Shown piece after piece: positions 47,201 to 58,365 of a DNA stretch of 64,000 nt (its first letter is position 1; every line of letters begins with the position of its first letter). The DNA is taken from the NCBI GenBank assembly GCA_030141605.1, contig JAQGDQ010000650.1:55457-119456 (forward strand), written 5' to 3'. This DNA is from Tubiluchus corallicola (Eukaryota > Priapulida > Priapulimorpha > Priapulimorphida > Tubiluchidae). The notes below the pieces were generated by a model. That model was not told the DNA's origin and searched no databases. It was given only the letters and a program-made list of their open reading frames with translations. Position numbers and translations under genes: made by a program.

Positions 47201-50200
47201 TTTTACCGAAACCGTGAACAAGTCAATGTTCGGAGAGATATGATTTTTTTATTTTGTGAAAAGTTAAGCGCTGTTAAGATCCTCAACAGGCAGTAGCCTA
47301 TGGAAGACGACAACGACACAGACAGCCATAGTTTTTTACCGCAACCGTGAACAAGTCAATGTTCAGAGAGATATGATTTTTTTATTTATGTGAAAAGTTA
47401 AGCACTGTTAAGATCCTCAACAGGCAGTAGCCTACGGAAGACGACAACGACCGGTAACTGGTAACACTGGTTTCTTCTTCCCTGGGGGATTTGAGTAGTC
47501 GTTGCTAATGGTTTTTTTTTTGCTTTGATATGACCAAGGATCCTGAAGACAACATTAATAAACATAAGTAAAAGTGATAATGCTTAATTACTGTGCCACT
47601 TTTCATTTTTCTGAAAATGCCAATTTGAAACTATAAACTGACAAATTTAACTTACGTTTGCAGTGTAGGTCTACTATATCAACAACAATTACTGAGTAAA
47701 CTGAAGTTTTAATATGTTATAGAAAATCACGCAGGATGTTGAAGTGTTTTTGGAGGAACTGAAAAGGAAGGTTGTTGTTGGAATTGTAGGTGGCTCTGAT
47801 TTACAGAAAATATCCGAGCAGCTTGGTGCATCTGAACAAGAGAGTGAGTATATTAATCCTTGCCTGTGCTTCATAATTATGCTTATCTCACATAAATTAA
47901 GACTTCTCAAAATTAAGCCCACAAATAATGTACAGCAAATTCAAAGAAAAATAATCACTACAGAAGATCAAGTGGGTCAGCTACTGCTATTTCAGTTCCT
48001 TCTCAGTTTCTGCCTTCACTGTATGCGAAACACAGGTTTAAATTTGTGTAGCATACATCTTTTTTATTACAATTTTGTATCATTACAAAGTTTTGTATAT
48101 TTTATTGCATACAAATCTATGCCCTGTTCTACTAGGTTTTTTAATTTTAGTTTAATTATTTTTAATAAATATATTTGTAAATTATTTTTTATAAATATGT
48201 TTTTACAAAACAGGTTTATTTTCTGGAATATTGCTGATGAATGTCACTTGGTAACTAGCTTAATTTGTGCCTGCAAGTATCTGGTGTCTCCATTGCATGT
48301 TTGTTGTCTTGTTAGGCACTTGTACAAACTTATTTCAATTTTTCAGCCATTAATAAATATGAATACGTCTTTTCCGAAAATGGTTTGATTGCTCACAAAA
48401 ACGGAAAACTAATTCATAAGCAAGTAAGCATACTTTACTTTTCTGTATAGTTAGACCATGTTTGTGAAGTTGACAATGCAACTAATCAATAAGCATTTAT
48501 GCAGGGCTGTCTTAACGCATGGGCACGCTGAGCAATTGCGCGAGGCGCCTGTGCTATCTATGTATGTTGTGACTTGCTGTCAATAAATAACCTGAACACC
48601 ATTGACTTCAAGCCACTTATAAAGCAATACACTGCAAAGAAATCATAACTGTTCGAGCTGAACACTTGATTAATATAAGTTTAATTTTATCGACCGTTTA
48701 CATGAGTGGTGTGCAAGCTGCAGCCTGCGAGCCGCTTGCGACTCCTCTTGTGCAGCCCGCGAACAGGTTTGTCAACCTAGTGAAAGTGCGGCCCGGGCGA
48801 TGAATTGAGTCTTAAGTATCAGGAAGATATTTCCAACTGAAGCCTGTGCCATGACCGCAAAGACAGTGCGGTAGTTTTTCTTCCACTAGATCATTGGCAT
48901 TAACCCTTACAAGATGGTTGTCAGTTAATGTTACTGTCGAACATGACGAAATTTCACGTTGCTCACTTGGAACCCAAAAAAGCGATGTAATCACAGAACA
49001 CAGCAAACTACTACGGAAGCCACCATTGAAACGTTCAAATGTGCACGAAATGCGAGAAGTAATCTGATTGGCTGGTAAGAAGACCAACCAGCCAATCTCT
49101 AGGCTTCTATTACCGGGCCGGTTGATTGGCCCAGTCGTCTTCTTGGTCAAAGCAGGTACGAGTGGGCAGATCAATTTGTAAGTAGCCAACAAGCTGAAAA
49201 CATGTGGTCACCCCGATATAGGGTGATTCCCAGATTCTAGTTTCTGCTTAGGCTCAGTAGTACACGCCTCCATCAGTGGTTGCTTCATCGTTTCATCAGG
49301 TGTAGTGTTCTTATAGATCAGAAACATGGATAAGAAAAAGAGGAAGATTGAAGAACTTCGAGTGTTTCAAGACAGATTAATATGCACTGTACTGCACAGA
49401 CTGTGTGATACACTGTACTAATATGCGTTGTAATAAAATTACCACTACCTTACATGAAAGTTGAAACCTATGGTTTTTAATGTAAATTTTAATAGCTTCT
49501 AAAATAGTTTTCTTGGGCGTAGTAGTAATGACGTGCGAAGATTGAATGCAAAAAAATTGCTATTAGGTCCTACTGTTCTTGGCTCCTTGACCAAACAGTA
49601 TGGGGCCCGCAGAAATTGCGGAAAAGTTTAAAGGAAAACTGGATGATTGTGTAAACACGAGTTCAGAATAAAGAATGTTCTAAAATATTGAAAACTACAA
49701 TAGCTTATTTTAAATCAAAGCTTAGATTAAATAATAATTACCTCAGATACTAAAATTTCGTTAAACTTTCAAAGCTACGCACAGCTCCGTGAATCTACTA
49801 AGATTGGCAGTGGTGCCTTTTTGTCATGTCCGCGTGGCCGACAAATAGAAAGCGGTACCGTGATAACCATGATCATGAACTCCTGTGTTAGTTTCATGAC
49901 GTCATATGATGTAAAGCCCATTTTTCGTGACATCATGCGTTTAAGCAGTAATGTAACACCTATGCAAATGTGCTTGACACACAAGGGAAGACACCTGCCA
50001 TTGCACAAACTGTGGTTAGTTTCTGACGTAAACAATAGCTGTGTTCGGTTGCCATTAATTAACCTTATTCAAATGTATATTTTGGACAGTAAATTAAAAT
50101 GAGATTGAGCCTAAACAATCGTCCGGTCTTTAATGTGGCCCGACTAGTTAGATAATTTGCACCCCCCTGATTTACATTTTAAGTCCTATGCTCAGTTGTG

Positions 50201-53200
50201 TAGGTGGGACCCCTAGGCAAAGCAGTGGATAATGCTGTTAAGATGGCTCTTCATTTATGAATCAATAATAAAAGCCTAGTTAACACTTTTACTACTTAAT
50301 AGTTTTTTCTGATGAGCAGTTGATTTCGTATGTACAGTAAAGGCTTAGCAATGTCCAGAGAATTGTACTGTTAATGAAAATGTCTTTAAGTGATGCTGTG
50401 CCTTATACAAGAAATACAGTTAGTAGACAAAATATTTCTGTAGGAAGTAACATAGAATACTACTAAACTCTATACTTGTTTCTCTACTCGACTTTTTTGA
50501 GGTACTACTATATGTTAAACTTATTATGTTACACCTTAATGCGATTCCTGTTTTTGTTTTGAATTTTAGAGCATTCAACAAAAGATGGGGGAACAGAAGT
50601 TACAAGCCTTTATTAATTTTGCTTTGCGATACATGTCCGAGTTGAAGCTTCCAACAAAACGGTAAATATTAATGTTGAAAATTATAGAACTGTGCAAGTT
50701 TTACTTGGTGAACTGCCTTATTGATTTTGCTAGAAATGTACTGAATCTCCAGATTCAGTGATTTTAATGGATCCAGATCTGGTAGAAATCGTACGTCGGA
50801 TTTGCACTGTTTGTTTTTCTATTTTTGCATGTGTAAAACTAGTAATTGTGCACCATTTGTGGAAAACTGGTCTGGCTAAGAAAAAAAAAGGCATAATATT
50901 TTAATTATTATCTTAACAATCTTAGTGTTTTAAAGAATTTGAAGGTAAAGAATTAATTTTTGTGCCCTTACACTTGTAGCCCTTGTGATACCAGCAATCT
51001 TCACAGTGTTTCCTTGCAGCAAGAAACGTGAAAAGATAGCGCTTTTGCTGCAAAAGTGTGCAAATTTACAGCTGTTCAGTTGGCAGTTTTTTAGTGTAAA
51101 CCCAACAAATAGAGTTTACATTATATGCGGTATATGTAATAATAAAGTGCAGATCAAGTGTCCAAATTTACAGTGTAGTAACTTTAGAGAAACATCTGAA
51201 AATGCATAAGTGATGCCACTATGTGAGGCTAAACTAATGAAATTGAGTGAGTGCATTGAAGGCCAATTGTCAAGTACAGACTTCTTAGTAAATTCTATTG
51301 CGGTAGGTGCCGCTTAATAGACTCACTTTGGGAAGTGTTTTGACCCAATTAACCGATTGAAACCTATTAACCGATGTGTGAAGTATTACTGGTATAGAAG
51401 TATGAGTACCAGCTTACTATGCACTACATGGGTTTTAATGAATTTTAGAAATGGAATAATACTCAAATTCCTTTATACAGTTAAAAATTAGAAAAGGTAT
51501 TTTAAAAGTGAATTAGCAATAAATTAAAAAGTATACTTTTCTAAATCACACAAGTCTGTTTATTTTGCAAAAATTCCTTCAAAGTCAGCTACTTCATTTT
51601 GTCGCAAGGAAGTTGGCTCACAAAGTTCTCGTAATGATAAAAACTTTGAAAATCTGTTGTTATGTGATGCAGAAATTCTCATAAAACACTTAGTGTTTGG
51701 CGTGCTTAAACTGTTGGTGGTGCCCGTGTTTTTGAGTCAATTAAACGATTGAGTCAATGAACCGTGAGTCTATTAAGCGGTGCCTACTGTAGTTTCTTTT
51801 TACCTGTTAAGTGTCAACTCACTGCACCAAGAAAAAATAAAAAGTTACCTTCTTTAGATATACAACAATTCTTATTTAATAATAACTTGTCAGTAAGCCA
51901 CTAAACTTGAAAAAAATAAACTACATATTACTGACAACAATTTTAGCTTTCAAGTTTGTCGACTAATTGTCAGCCAAATGCATATTTGATTCAGTAAAAG
52001 ATTAATGTCATTATAAGGAAATTATTTGCATTCATTTATTCACATATCAATGAAAGGAACTTAACTAAGGTATCAATCAGTACTACACTGAACTTAATTA
52101 ACAATTTTAATATCAGCTACATTAATTTGTAGAATCATTCACGTACAGATCTGAATCCGATCCCCAATTGGCAAAACTGGATTCGGTGCATCCCTAGATT
52201 TTGCCCTGTGTATATGTTTTGGTTTAAGCTTCTAGTTAAACTTATACTATTGTTGGTTGAAAATACATTGTGAAGTTGATTAATTTTTCAACTCAACTGC
52301 ATGTAGTATATCACTTTTAAGTGCTTAAATCTTGCCTTTAGATTTGCAAAACATTAGCTGATTTGAATCTTTCCTTAAAAATGAAATTTGTGTGATGTGG
52401 GAACCGATAAATTTAACCTCTTCACTGCTGTGCAGTTTGTAGTGTTGCTGGTGCAGGGGAATATTTTAATAAAAGGGAGAGTTACTACTGTTACAAATAG
52501 TATACATGTACTACAGATCACTGTAACTTTGCTACATCATCTCAGTTTTACTATCACATGTATCACTGCTATCACCATAGTTGTTGACATCCCTCATAAT
52601 TTCGACTACTGCTGCCCCCAGTGCTGTCAGCCACCACCGCTACAAGTATGCATTTTCGTCAACAACAATTTTCATTATGTCATTTCAAAAACAGTTTTAT
52701 TTTTTTCAGTCTGCGAAATATAGGGAAGAAAACAAAAGTCAAAACCCAAATGACTTCAATACACATTCAGTAATAGTGGTAATCTTTTCTACAAGTTTTG
52801 CCCATGCTTTTGGATGTAGGTATTTTACGGCCTATGTATTAACTTTTTGGCCAACGGAGGACAATGCCACTGTTTATTTTCAGTTGCCTGATTCACAAAG
52901 TGAGGCTGGCCTGTGCAGGCATCATTGCTACTGGCGTAGGTGTCAGTTAATTTGCATATTAAACAGGACTGTAAACAGTCGTCAGAATAGCATTTTATGA
53001 TGGATGATTTTTGTCATAGAGGCAGTGAAATGGTTAATAACAAATACTTGTTATTTCAACAGTATTAGTTTATTAGCAGTTAGTCTAGTAAGACTGTAAA
53101 ACTTTTACTAGTCAGAAACAACCTGAAGGCCACATGTTTTAACTGCTGCAAATAAGGCTGCTTTTGTTATGTCTTAATGTTTAACAGAAGTATGAAGCAG

Positions 53201-56200
53201 GTTGGGCTAACATCGGGTTTGTAGCTATTGTAGGTAGTTAGCCTAAAACTGTAAACTTTTCAGGGGAACATTTATAGAGTTCCGTAGTGGCCTTATCAAC
53301 GTGAGTCCTGTAGGCAGAAGTTGTTCACAGTCTGAACGGGAAGAGTTTAATGCTTATGACAAGATACATCAAATTCGACCCAAATTCGTAGAGGCACTTC
53401 GTAAAGAATTCCCAGATAATGGACTGCATTATTCTATAGGTATGTAGACATTAGTACTCTTTATAACCATGCAGCATGGTATATTGGCTAGGATGTTAAA
53501 ATTGATATATGGTATTAGTCTACATTTGTAGAGAGCTATTGACACACCGTCTACAATCGTGATAAATATATTAACAATATCAAATTAAATTTAAGCCAGT
53601 TTGCAGCAAAAGCAAAATTCATTCCACAAAAAGTTGATGTTGATGTTGCTTAATAACAATAACATTACATTAGTTACTTGTTTATGTAGTCTGGTGTATT
53701 TCAAGCCAGTGTCCAGTGGTTAACAATAGGGCTTGTTTATTAGACTGCTTATTGTGGCAAGTCTGATACTGATACCTTATCATCATTAAAGATGGTCTTC
53801 TAGGAAAACTAGTAGCAGTATCTTAACCACTACGCCTTCCCTCGGTGAAGTAATACAGAAGTTATGGCAGATGAATTCGTCCCAAAAAGAGATTCATACA
53901 ACCTGTTACTAATTAGACCAGCTTTGTTCAACTTTGGTCGCTTAACTGAGTTCGCAATTGTTTTTTCCCTTATTGAGGTCAGAATTACAAATAAGGGTAT
54001 TTGCATGTTATGAGACATTTTATTTTTGCTGTTACTTTATTCATTGTGAAGAACTCAAAATATTGCTTTTGTGTAATTTTGCAGGTGGCCAAATCAGTTT
54101 TGATGTATTTCCGATAGGATGGGATAAAACCTACTGTTTACAGCATCTAGAAAAAGACAACTTTAAAACAATTCACTTTTTTGGTGACAAAACAAATCCA
54201 GTAAGTAGGTTTACTTATTTATGTAATATAATTATATATCCAACTGTACAACTGGACTAAAGACCAGTTTAAATCATCGGCAATAGTACACTCATATCTT
54301 GGTTTGCCAGAACTCGATTTTATGGATATCGGAAGAATCTGACAAAATCTGGGTCATTAAAATGTCCCACATACTACGAACACAGTCCGTCGTTTCGCGA
54401 GCTGACCGCTAGTGAGCTTTGTTTACTTCATTGCATCAGTGTTTCTATGTATATTATAGTGCCCAAAAGTAAGAATTGGTCACACAAAAGTATCTTATTT
54501 AGGCAGTCAATGTAGAGTCAATTATGCAGAGTTACTTGAGTCAATTATTGACAGTTTTCATATACTTTTGCATAGGAGTGGGCCATGTTTGAGACAATTA
54601 GGCGATTTTTTCTACATTACTCTAAATCTAATGCATGACGCCTACTGTATTATCTTAGTATCGGTAAATGCGGACAATTGGCAAATTCAGACCGACGTCA
54701 CCCTACTTTTGTCATACAAACCAAGATATGAGTGTACTGTGCTCAATTATGTTTTAGCCAGTCTGAACCTATAATGAATTTTTATTTTTTATGGATCCGA
54801 TTCGGTTTTTCCAAAACAGATTTTGAAAACTGTTTTTCAAGGATCAAATCCGAATGTTACCTGATTAACAGCCGAATCTGACCCCAATATTGTGTATATG
54901 TACACATATAGTGTAAGCCTACACATTTTCTCTGTACAAACTTTAAATGTTATTAGATCTATAACAGTCTCACCTTTCTGCATCATCACGCAAATTTCAT
55001 ATCTAAAGTTTCCAAGTTTGTTAATATATAGGGTGTGCTTGACAAAAGTGCAGCAACCATGATTAAAAATTTAATTAAAACATTTTGCACACCTACCTGG
55101 GCTTCTTTTTGCACAATCTGTATTGAACCGTAAATTATGTCTATCTACTCACTTTCTGAAAATTCCCAAACAAGACTGTTTTTTTTCACTACAATGAGCA
55201 ATAGACACGGATTTAGATGTTGCGCATGTTATACAGTTGATAAGTAGTAAGTGCATTCAGTAACGTCAATACAGCAGAGCTTTTAAGAAGCAACAGGCAG
55301 TCACTTTAGTGTTTTGTGTAAAAAATGTTAAAGTAATATGTCTGCATACATGTTATTTAATTTAAAATTTATTTCTATTTTGTGTAGTTTCATTTGTATT
55401 TTTGTTTTTTTAAACGTTCATTTTGCAACATGCATAAGCAGAATGGTCCGAATCTTAGGGCACACACACGAGATTTTCGCGTAAACAAAGTTCGAAATGA
55501 TCGTTGGAAATGAAAATAATGTCCCTGCATTTCGTAGGTAATTAGCCAAACTAGATTATTTGGATCAGATCGGTTCCTCATCATCAGCACTGTTTCCGAA
55601 TGTCTAGCACAACATTGACAAAATACCTACAACAGCTACAGTGCTTGTGGCATGATTTTAGTTAAGAATATGCTGCTTGTAGTCAATTATTTGAAAGCTG
55701 TTATTGTTGAATATTCGACTGACTATACCCAAGTTTTTTGGGTATTGCTGAAAATTTAAGCTCGTTTTGAACACCCCTTTACACAGGATAGTTTGCAATG
55801 TTGTTACTGAGTTTTCATAAGTTTTACTAAACAGTGTGTAAAAACACTATTGTGCAGATGCGTTGTAATGGTCTTGAAGAATTATAGTAGTGCACGATGT
55901 CAACAGTTACAGGTGAAACCAATTTTTATTATTGTCCAAACATTTTCGGCAAGCGTCGCCATCATCTGGAACAAAAACAGCCAATTACAATTCAAGAAAA
56001 CAAAATAAAATAAAATAAAATGAAAATGTGATGAATTACAGTGACAAATAATTTTGATGTGACAGTAACTAAATTTTTAACTATTCAGTGCAGCAGGAGT
56101 GTTGAAAACCAGCATAAATTTTCACTGAAAGTGCTTGGATAGCACAATATAATCCACAGTATAACAACCAAGGCTGGTTATAGCCAAAGTCAAGTGCCTG

Positions 56201-58365
56201 AGTGTATGCACAAAATAGAAATGAAGCCTTGCAAGGGGATAACATAACGATGAAAATAGCACTTTTGAGACTGGCACAAGTTTTTTAATGAGTGCCTCTG
56301 TTCAGCAACTATTTTATTGTGAACTAGTAAATGTATAGTGTTTAAACTCCGTTATTTCTAGGATCAAGGCGTATTTTATGCAATAAATGCTAGCATAGGA
56401 TCAAGATGCTTTTCTGAGTTACCACTGGTATGATTCAGTGTGATGATAGCTTGAGTGTGTTTTATGTAGGTGTTACGGTATAAGCATTTTTAACTGCCTG
56501 CACAAGACCTGAGTGGGAGGGAAATACAACTGGTTTTCAGCATAGCGCAGATTAAAAAGTCTCTATTTTTATTTAAATAGCTGTGCCTGGCATATATAAT
56601 TTATTGCATATTATGAGCATTTCAGCGTGGGCCTACGTTAATTAATAACTAAGTTTACACCCTGACTGCCCTATGTGTTATTTAAGGTAAAATCACTCTA
56701 TTTATATGAAAAGTCACAGAATTATTTAGTTTGCAAAGCAGAACAGTTTGTAGTTTTTAAAGGCTCTGTTATTTTAGCCTGTTTCACATTTAATTACACA
56801 ATGGCTTTATTCAGGAAGCTGTCAAGTTCTGAAAGACATGAGAACACGTCATTATCGGTAGCAGTAAAAAAATTGCTGAAGTCTAGCAATGGCTTCAACT
56901 GTGTCAGTTCACAAACTGACTCTTTTTCTATGTCAGAATCATCGTGCTTGCTTCATTGACTGTAAGTTACAATTGAAACAACTCTGTTAGCTGGCGACCC
57001 ACCAGCACCTCTGTTTATGCTGTACTTGATACGCATTGAAATTTACTTGTAATAACCAGAGGTTCGTTATAACAGGCCGACGTACCTGTAACTGTTGGTG
57101 ATGTCTTTCAATAGTATTATTCCACTGTACTAAGGTTTTACGCCTCCAGTCTTGAAAAATGTTCTATAGCTCTTTGGAAAGAGGAAAAGGTGGGTTATAA
57201 GCAGATGTAAATCTTTTTTAAAACATCTAAACCAGCGCGAATGCCAATCATGTAATTCGCGACTGAATTTCGCAAAGCCTTCTCTTAGGACCCTACACAT
57301 TATACAGGAGTGCTGCCATTGTCATTGTAAGGTGGTGAAAACGGCCTAATTAACAAATTAGTATTCCAAAAATTGCCTGTGACACAATCAATAAGGTCTT
57401 GCATGGTGCTATTATTTTGCTCATGAGCTCAAGTTCAAATTCCAGTTTAGGTTTTACGTTTTTTAGCTTGCAAAATTATTGGTTAGTATGCTGGTCTAAT
57501 AATGTTTATCATTTCACACAGTTTAAACTTTGTGCAACGTTTTCTTTTGGCATTTGGCTAGTTTGTTATAATTTGCCTTCTTTATGTTACAAATGTTGTG
57601 TTAGTCATGCTTGCATGCTTATAATCCTTTCTGAAGAAATAGCCGTCACTCCTTTGATAGATTATAGGCTGCAGATTACCGTGGACAAAAACCGTGAACT
57701 CTTTAGATATGGCTATGACAGGTCTTTCCAAATTGCTCTTCAATGCAAGCTGTGACTGATTTTGCTGCCATGCCAGTAGCTGTATCAGATTTTGCTAATA
57801 TACCAGCGAGTAGCTGTAGCTGTTTTACTGCCATGTCAGTAGGAGTTTCAATTTTTGCTGTAATGCCAGTAGCTGTAAGAGGCTTGTATAATTTTAACCT
57901 ACATGCACAGTCCAACGATGAACTTGAAATTTTATACTTGAATTTTTCCCTAGTTGTCACCACTAGTTGCACTCACTGGCCTTTTAATTTAGTTTCTAAA
58001 TTAAGCTTCTTATCAACAGCATTTTGGTGATTATTATGAATAGTAAAGTGTATCTATAATTCTAACCTAAAAGTATCCCAATGTTTCTGACTGTAAGTCA
58101 AAGTGTGTCCCCTTTCCATCTGAAAAATGATTCCCTTACCTATTAATTAGGGCAACATGTTATTTACTTCATCGATTACTTCCTTAGGGTTAGATGGCAC
58201 TTTTCAGCCAACAGCCCTAAAAAACTTTTAAACTAAATTATTGCTGTCTTCTTATAGGGAGAGAATGATTATGAAATCTTTGTTGACCCTCGTACAGTCG
58301 GACACTCTGTAAAAACTACTGATGATACAATGAGGATAGTAAACGAACTGCTCAGCATTCTTTGA
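44286..58365 (+). CDS. PMM2: phosphomannomutase (PMM1/PMM2 family)
   Basis: The cytosolic enzyme interconverts mannose-6-phosphate and mannose-1-phosphate, feeding GDP-mannose and dolichol-phosphate-mannose synthesis for glycosylation. Exons are 44286-44366, 47723-47843, 48347-48423, 50570-50661, 53264-53439, 54085-54200 and 58258-58365. They sum to 771 nt (256 aa), all GT-AG and in phase; human PMM2 is 246 aa. It is a HAD-type phosphatase fold: nucleophile and acid in [14 protein letters not shown] (Asp17, Asp19), [28 protein letters not shown], then [20 protein letters not shown] (phosphate-binding Arg), [23 protein letters not shown] and [12 protein letters not shown]. Introns are up to 4 kb and packed with transposons, all leaving the exons intact. 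I cannot separate PMM1 from PMM2 orthology; invertebrates usually have one gene. A GC-rich 5' flank precedes the ATG. AATAAA lies at 58568-58573. Confidence 0.95.
45052..45725 (+). pseudogene. LINE ORF1 (PHD-like zinc finger plus coiled coil), frameshifted
   Basis: The first 156 codons are open to 45522 and carry a PHD-like cysteine pattern: [18 protein letters not shown], then WNCNKCE. A probable coiled coil follows ([20 protein letters not shown]). A frameshift near 45490 moves the continuation ([33 protein letters not shown]) to another frame. PHD-type fingers and this IxxYGIPE block are usual in ORF1 of CR1/L2-clade elements. The likely role in an intact element is RNA binding and chaperoning. 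Confidence 0.7.
45753..47170 (+). pseudogene. LINE ORF2 reverse transcriptase, decayed
   Basis: RT blocks are recognisable across several frames: [73 protein letters not shown] (the catalytic ADD box, with Ser where Tyr or Phe is usual), [19 protein letters not shown], then the C-terminal [20 protein letters not shown]. Stops interrupt at 45964, 46477, 46791 and elsewhere. It is non-functional. Confidence 0.75.
47191..47451 (+). repeat. tandem duplication of LINE 3' end (2 x ~130 bp)
   Basis: Two direct units, 47191-47323 and 47324-47451, each starting AGCCATAGTTTTTTACCG and ending GGAAGACGACAACGAC, with a handful of differences. They form the 3' tail of the LINE. Confidence 0.85.
48704..50169 (+). 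mobile_element. hAT element, deletion derivative, in PMM intron 3
   Basis: The left end GAGTGGTGTGCAAGCTGCAG and the right end (reverse) CAGGGGGGTGCAAATTATC are inverted. The flanks GTTTACAT (48696-48703) and ATTTACAT (50170-50177) are an 8 bp duplication with one mismatch. The GGTGTGCAA/GCCCGCGA termini are typical of metazoan hAT elements. Interior 49326-49421 encodes [18 protein letters not shown], similar to the start of ZBED/GTF2IRD2-type hAT transposases; the rest of the transposase is gone. Confidence 0.75.
49326..49421 (+). pseudogene. remnant of hAT transposase N-terminus
   Basis: A 31-codon frame after an ATG: basic [18 protein letters not shown] and then divergent sequence to a stop at 49419-49421. 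It matches, from memory, the KKRKV...RVFQ start of one hAT transposase group. The BED finger and catalytic core are not found. Confidence 0.4.
50731..52196. mobile_element. hAT-type non-autonomous element in PMM intron 4
   Basis: The ends TAGAAATGTACTGAATC and (reverse) TAGGGATGCACCGAATC differ only by transitions typical of CpG/methylation decay. They are flanked by a perfect 8 bp duplication GATTTTGC at 50723-50730 and 52197-52204. The length includes a nested element at 51301-51789. No transposase. Confidence 0.85.
51301..51789. mobile_element. pogo/Tigger-like MITE nested in the hAT element
   Basis: Inverted ends: left CGGTAGGTGCCGCTTAATAG then ACTCAC; right (reverse) CAGTAGGCACCGCTTAATAG then ACTCAC. 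Subterminal AACCGATTGA and CAATCG repeats occur. CAGTA start with TA at the right flank suits pogo/Tigger elements; the left flank has TG, a decayed TA. Non-coding, 489 bp. Confidence 0.65.
54284..54739. mobile_element. 456 bp TIR element in PMM intron 6
   Basis: Left TAGTACACTCATATCTTGGT and right (reverse) CAGTACACTCATATCTTGGT match over about 22 bases. They lie 84 bases after exon 6. CAGTAC start again resembles pogo/Tigger ends; no target duplication is clear. Non-coding. Confidence 0.65.
57758..57880. repeat. four-unit minisatellite, 30-33 bp
   Basis: Four diverged units, starting GATTTTGCTGCCATGCCAGT at 57758, then 57788 (33 bp), 57821 and 57851. Unit lengths are multiples of three, so both strands stay open and give decapeptide-like repeats ([20 protein letters not shown]). 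It lies in PMM intron 6; probably not translated. Confidence 0.6.

Larger units (their letters stand above)
45052..47451 (+). mobile_element. degenerate non-LTR retrotransposon (CR1/L2-like) in PMM intron 1
   Basis: A LINE in the same orientation as PMM. It has a zinc-finger ORF1, a reverse-transcriptase ORF2 broken by many stops and shifts, and a 3' region present twice in tandem. No endonuclease domain is found between the ORF1 remnant (ending about 45725) and the RT start (about 45753), where intact elements carry over 200 codons, so a large internal deletion has occurred. The start upstream of 45052 is uncertain. Confidence 0.8.

Noticed and set aside
47744-48388. 214-codon plus-strand open frame
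   Set aside because: It is PMM exon 2 (to 47843) read on into the intron; the splice donor GTGAGT and the next exon in phase explain the locus.
48812-49192. 126-codon minus-strand frame
   Set aside because: Lies inside the hAT element on the strand opposite to the transposase remnant, with no transposase motif.
52388-53000. Overlapping frames of 111 and 139 codons in PMM intron 4
   Set aside because: Overlapping frames in low-complexity sequence, no motif, and PMM splices cleanly across them.
55915-55985. Possible retroelement 3' fragment (GATGATGGCGACGCTTGCCG on the minus strand)
   Set aside because: The motif resembles a widespread Penelope-like or LINE-associated tail, but it is too short and isolated to classify.
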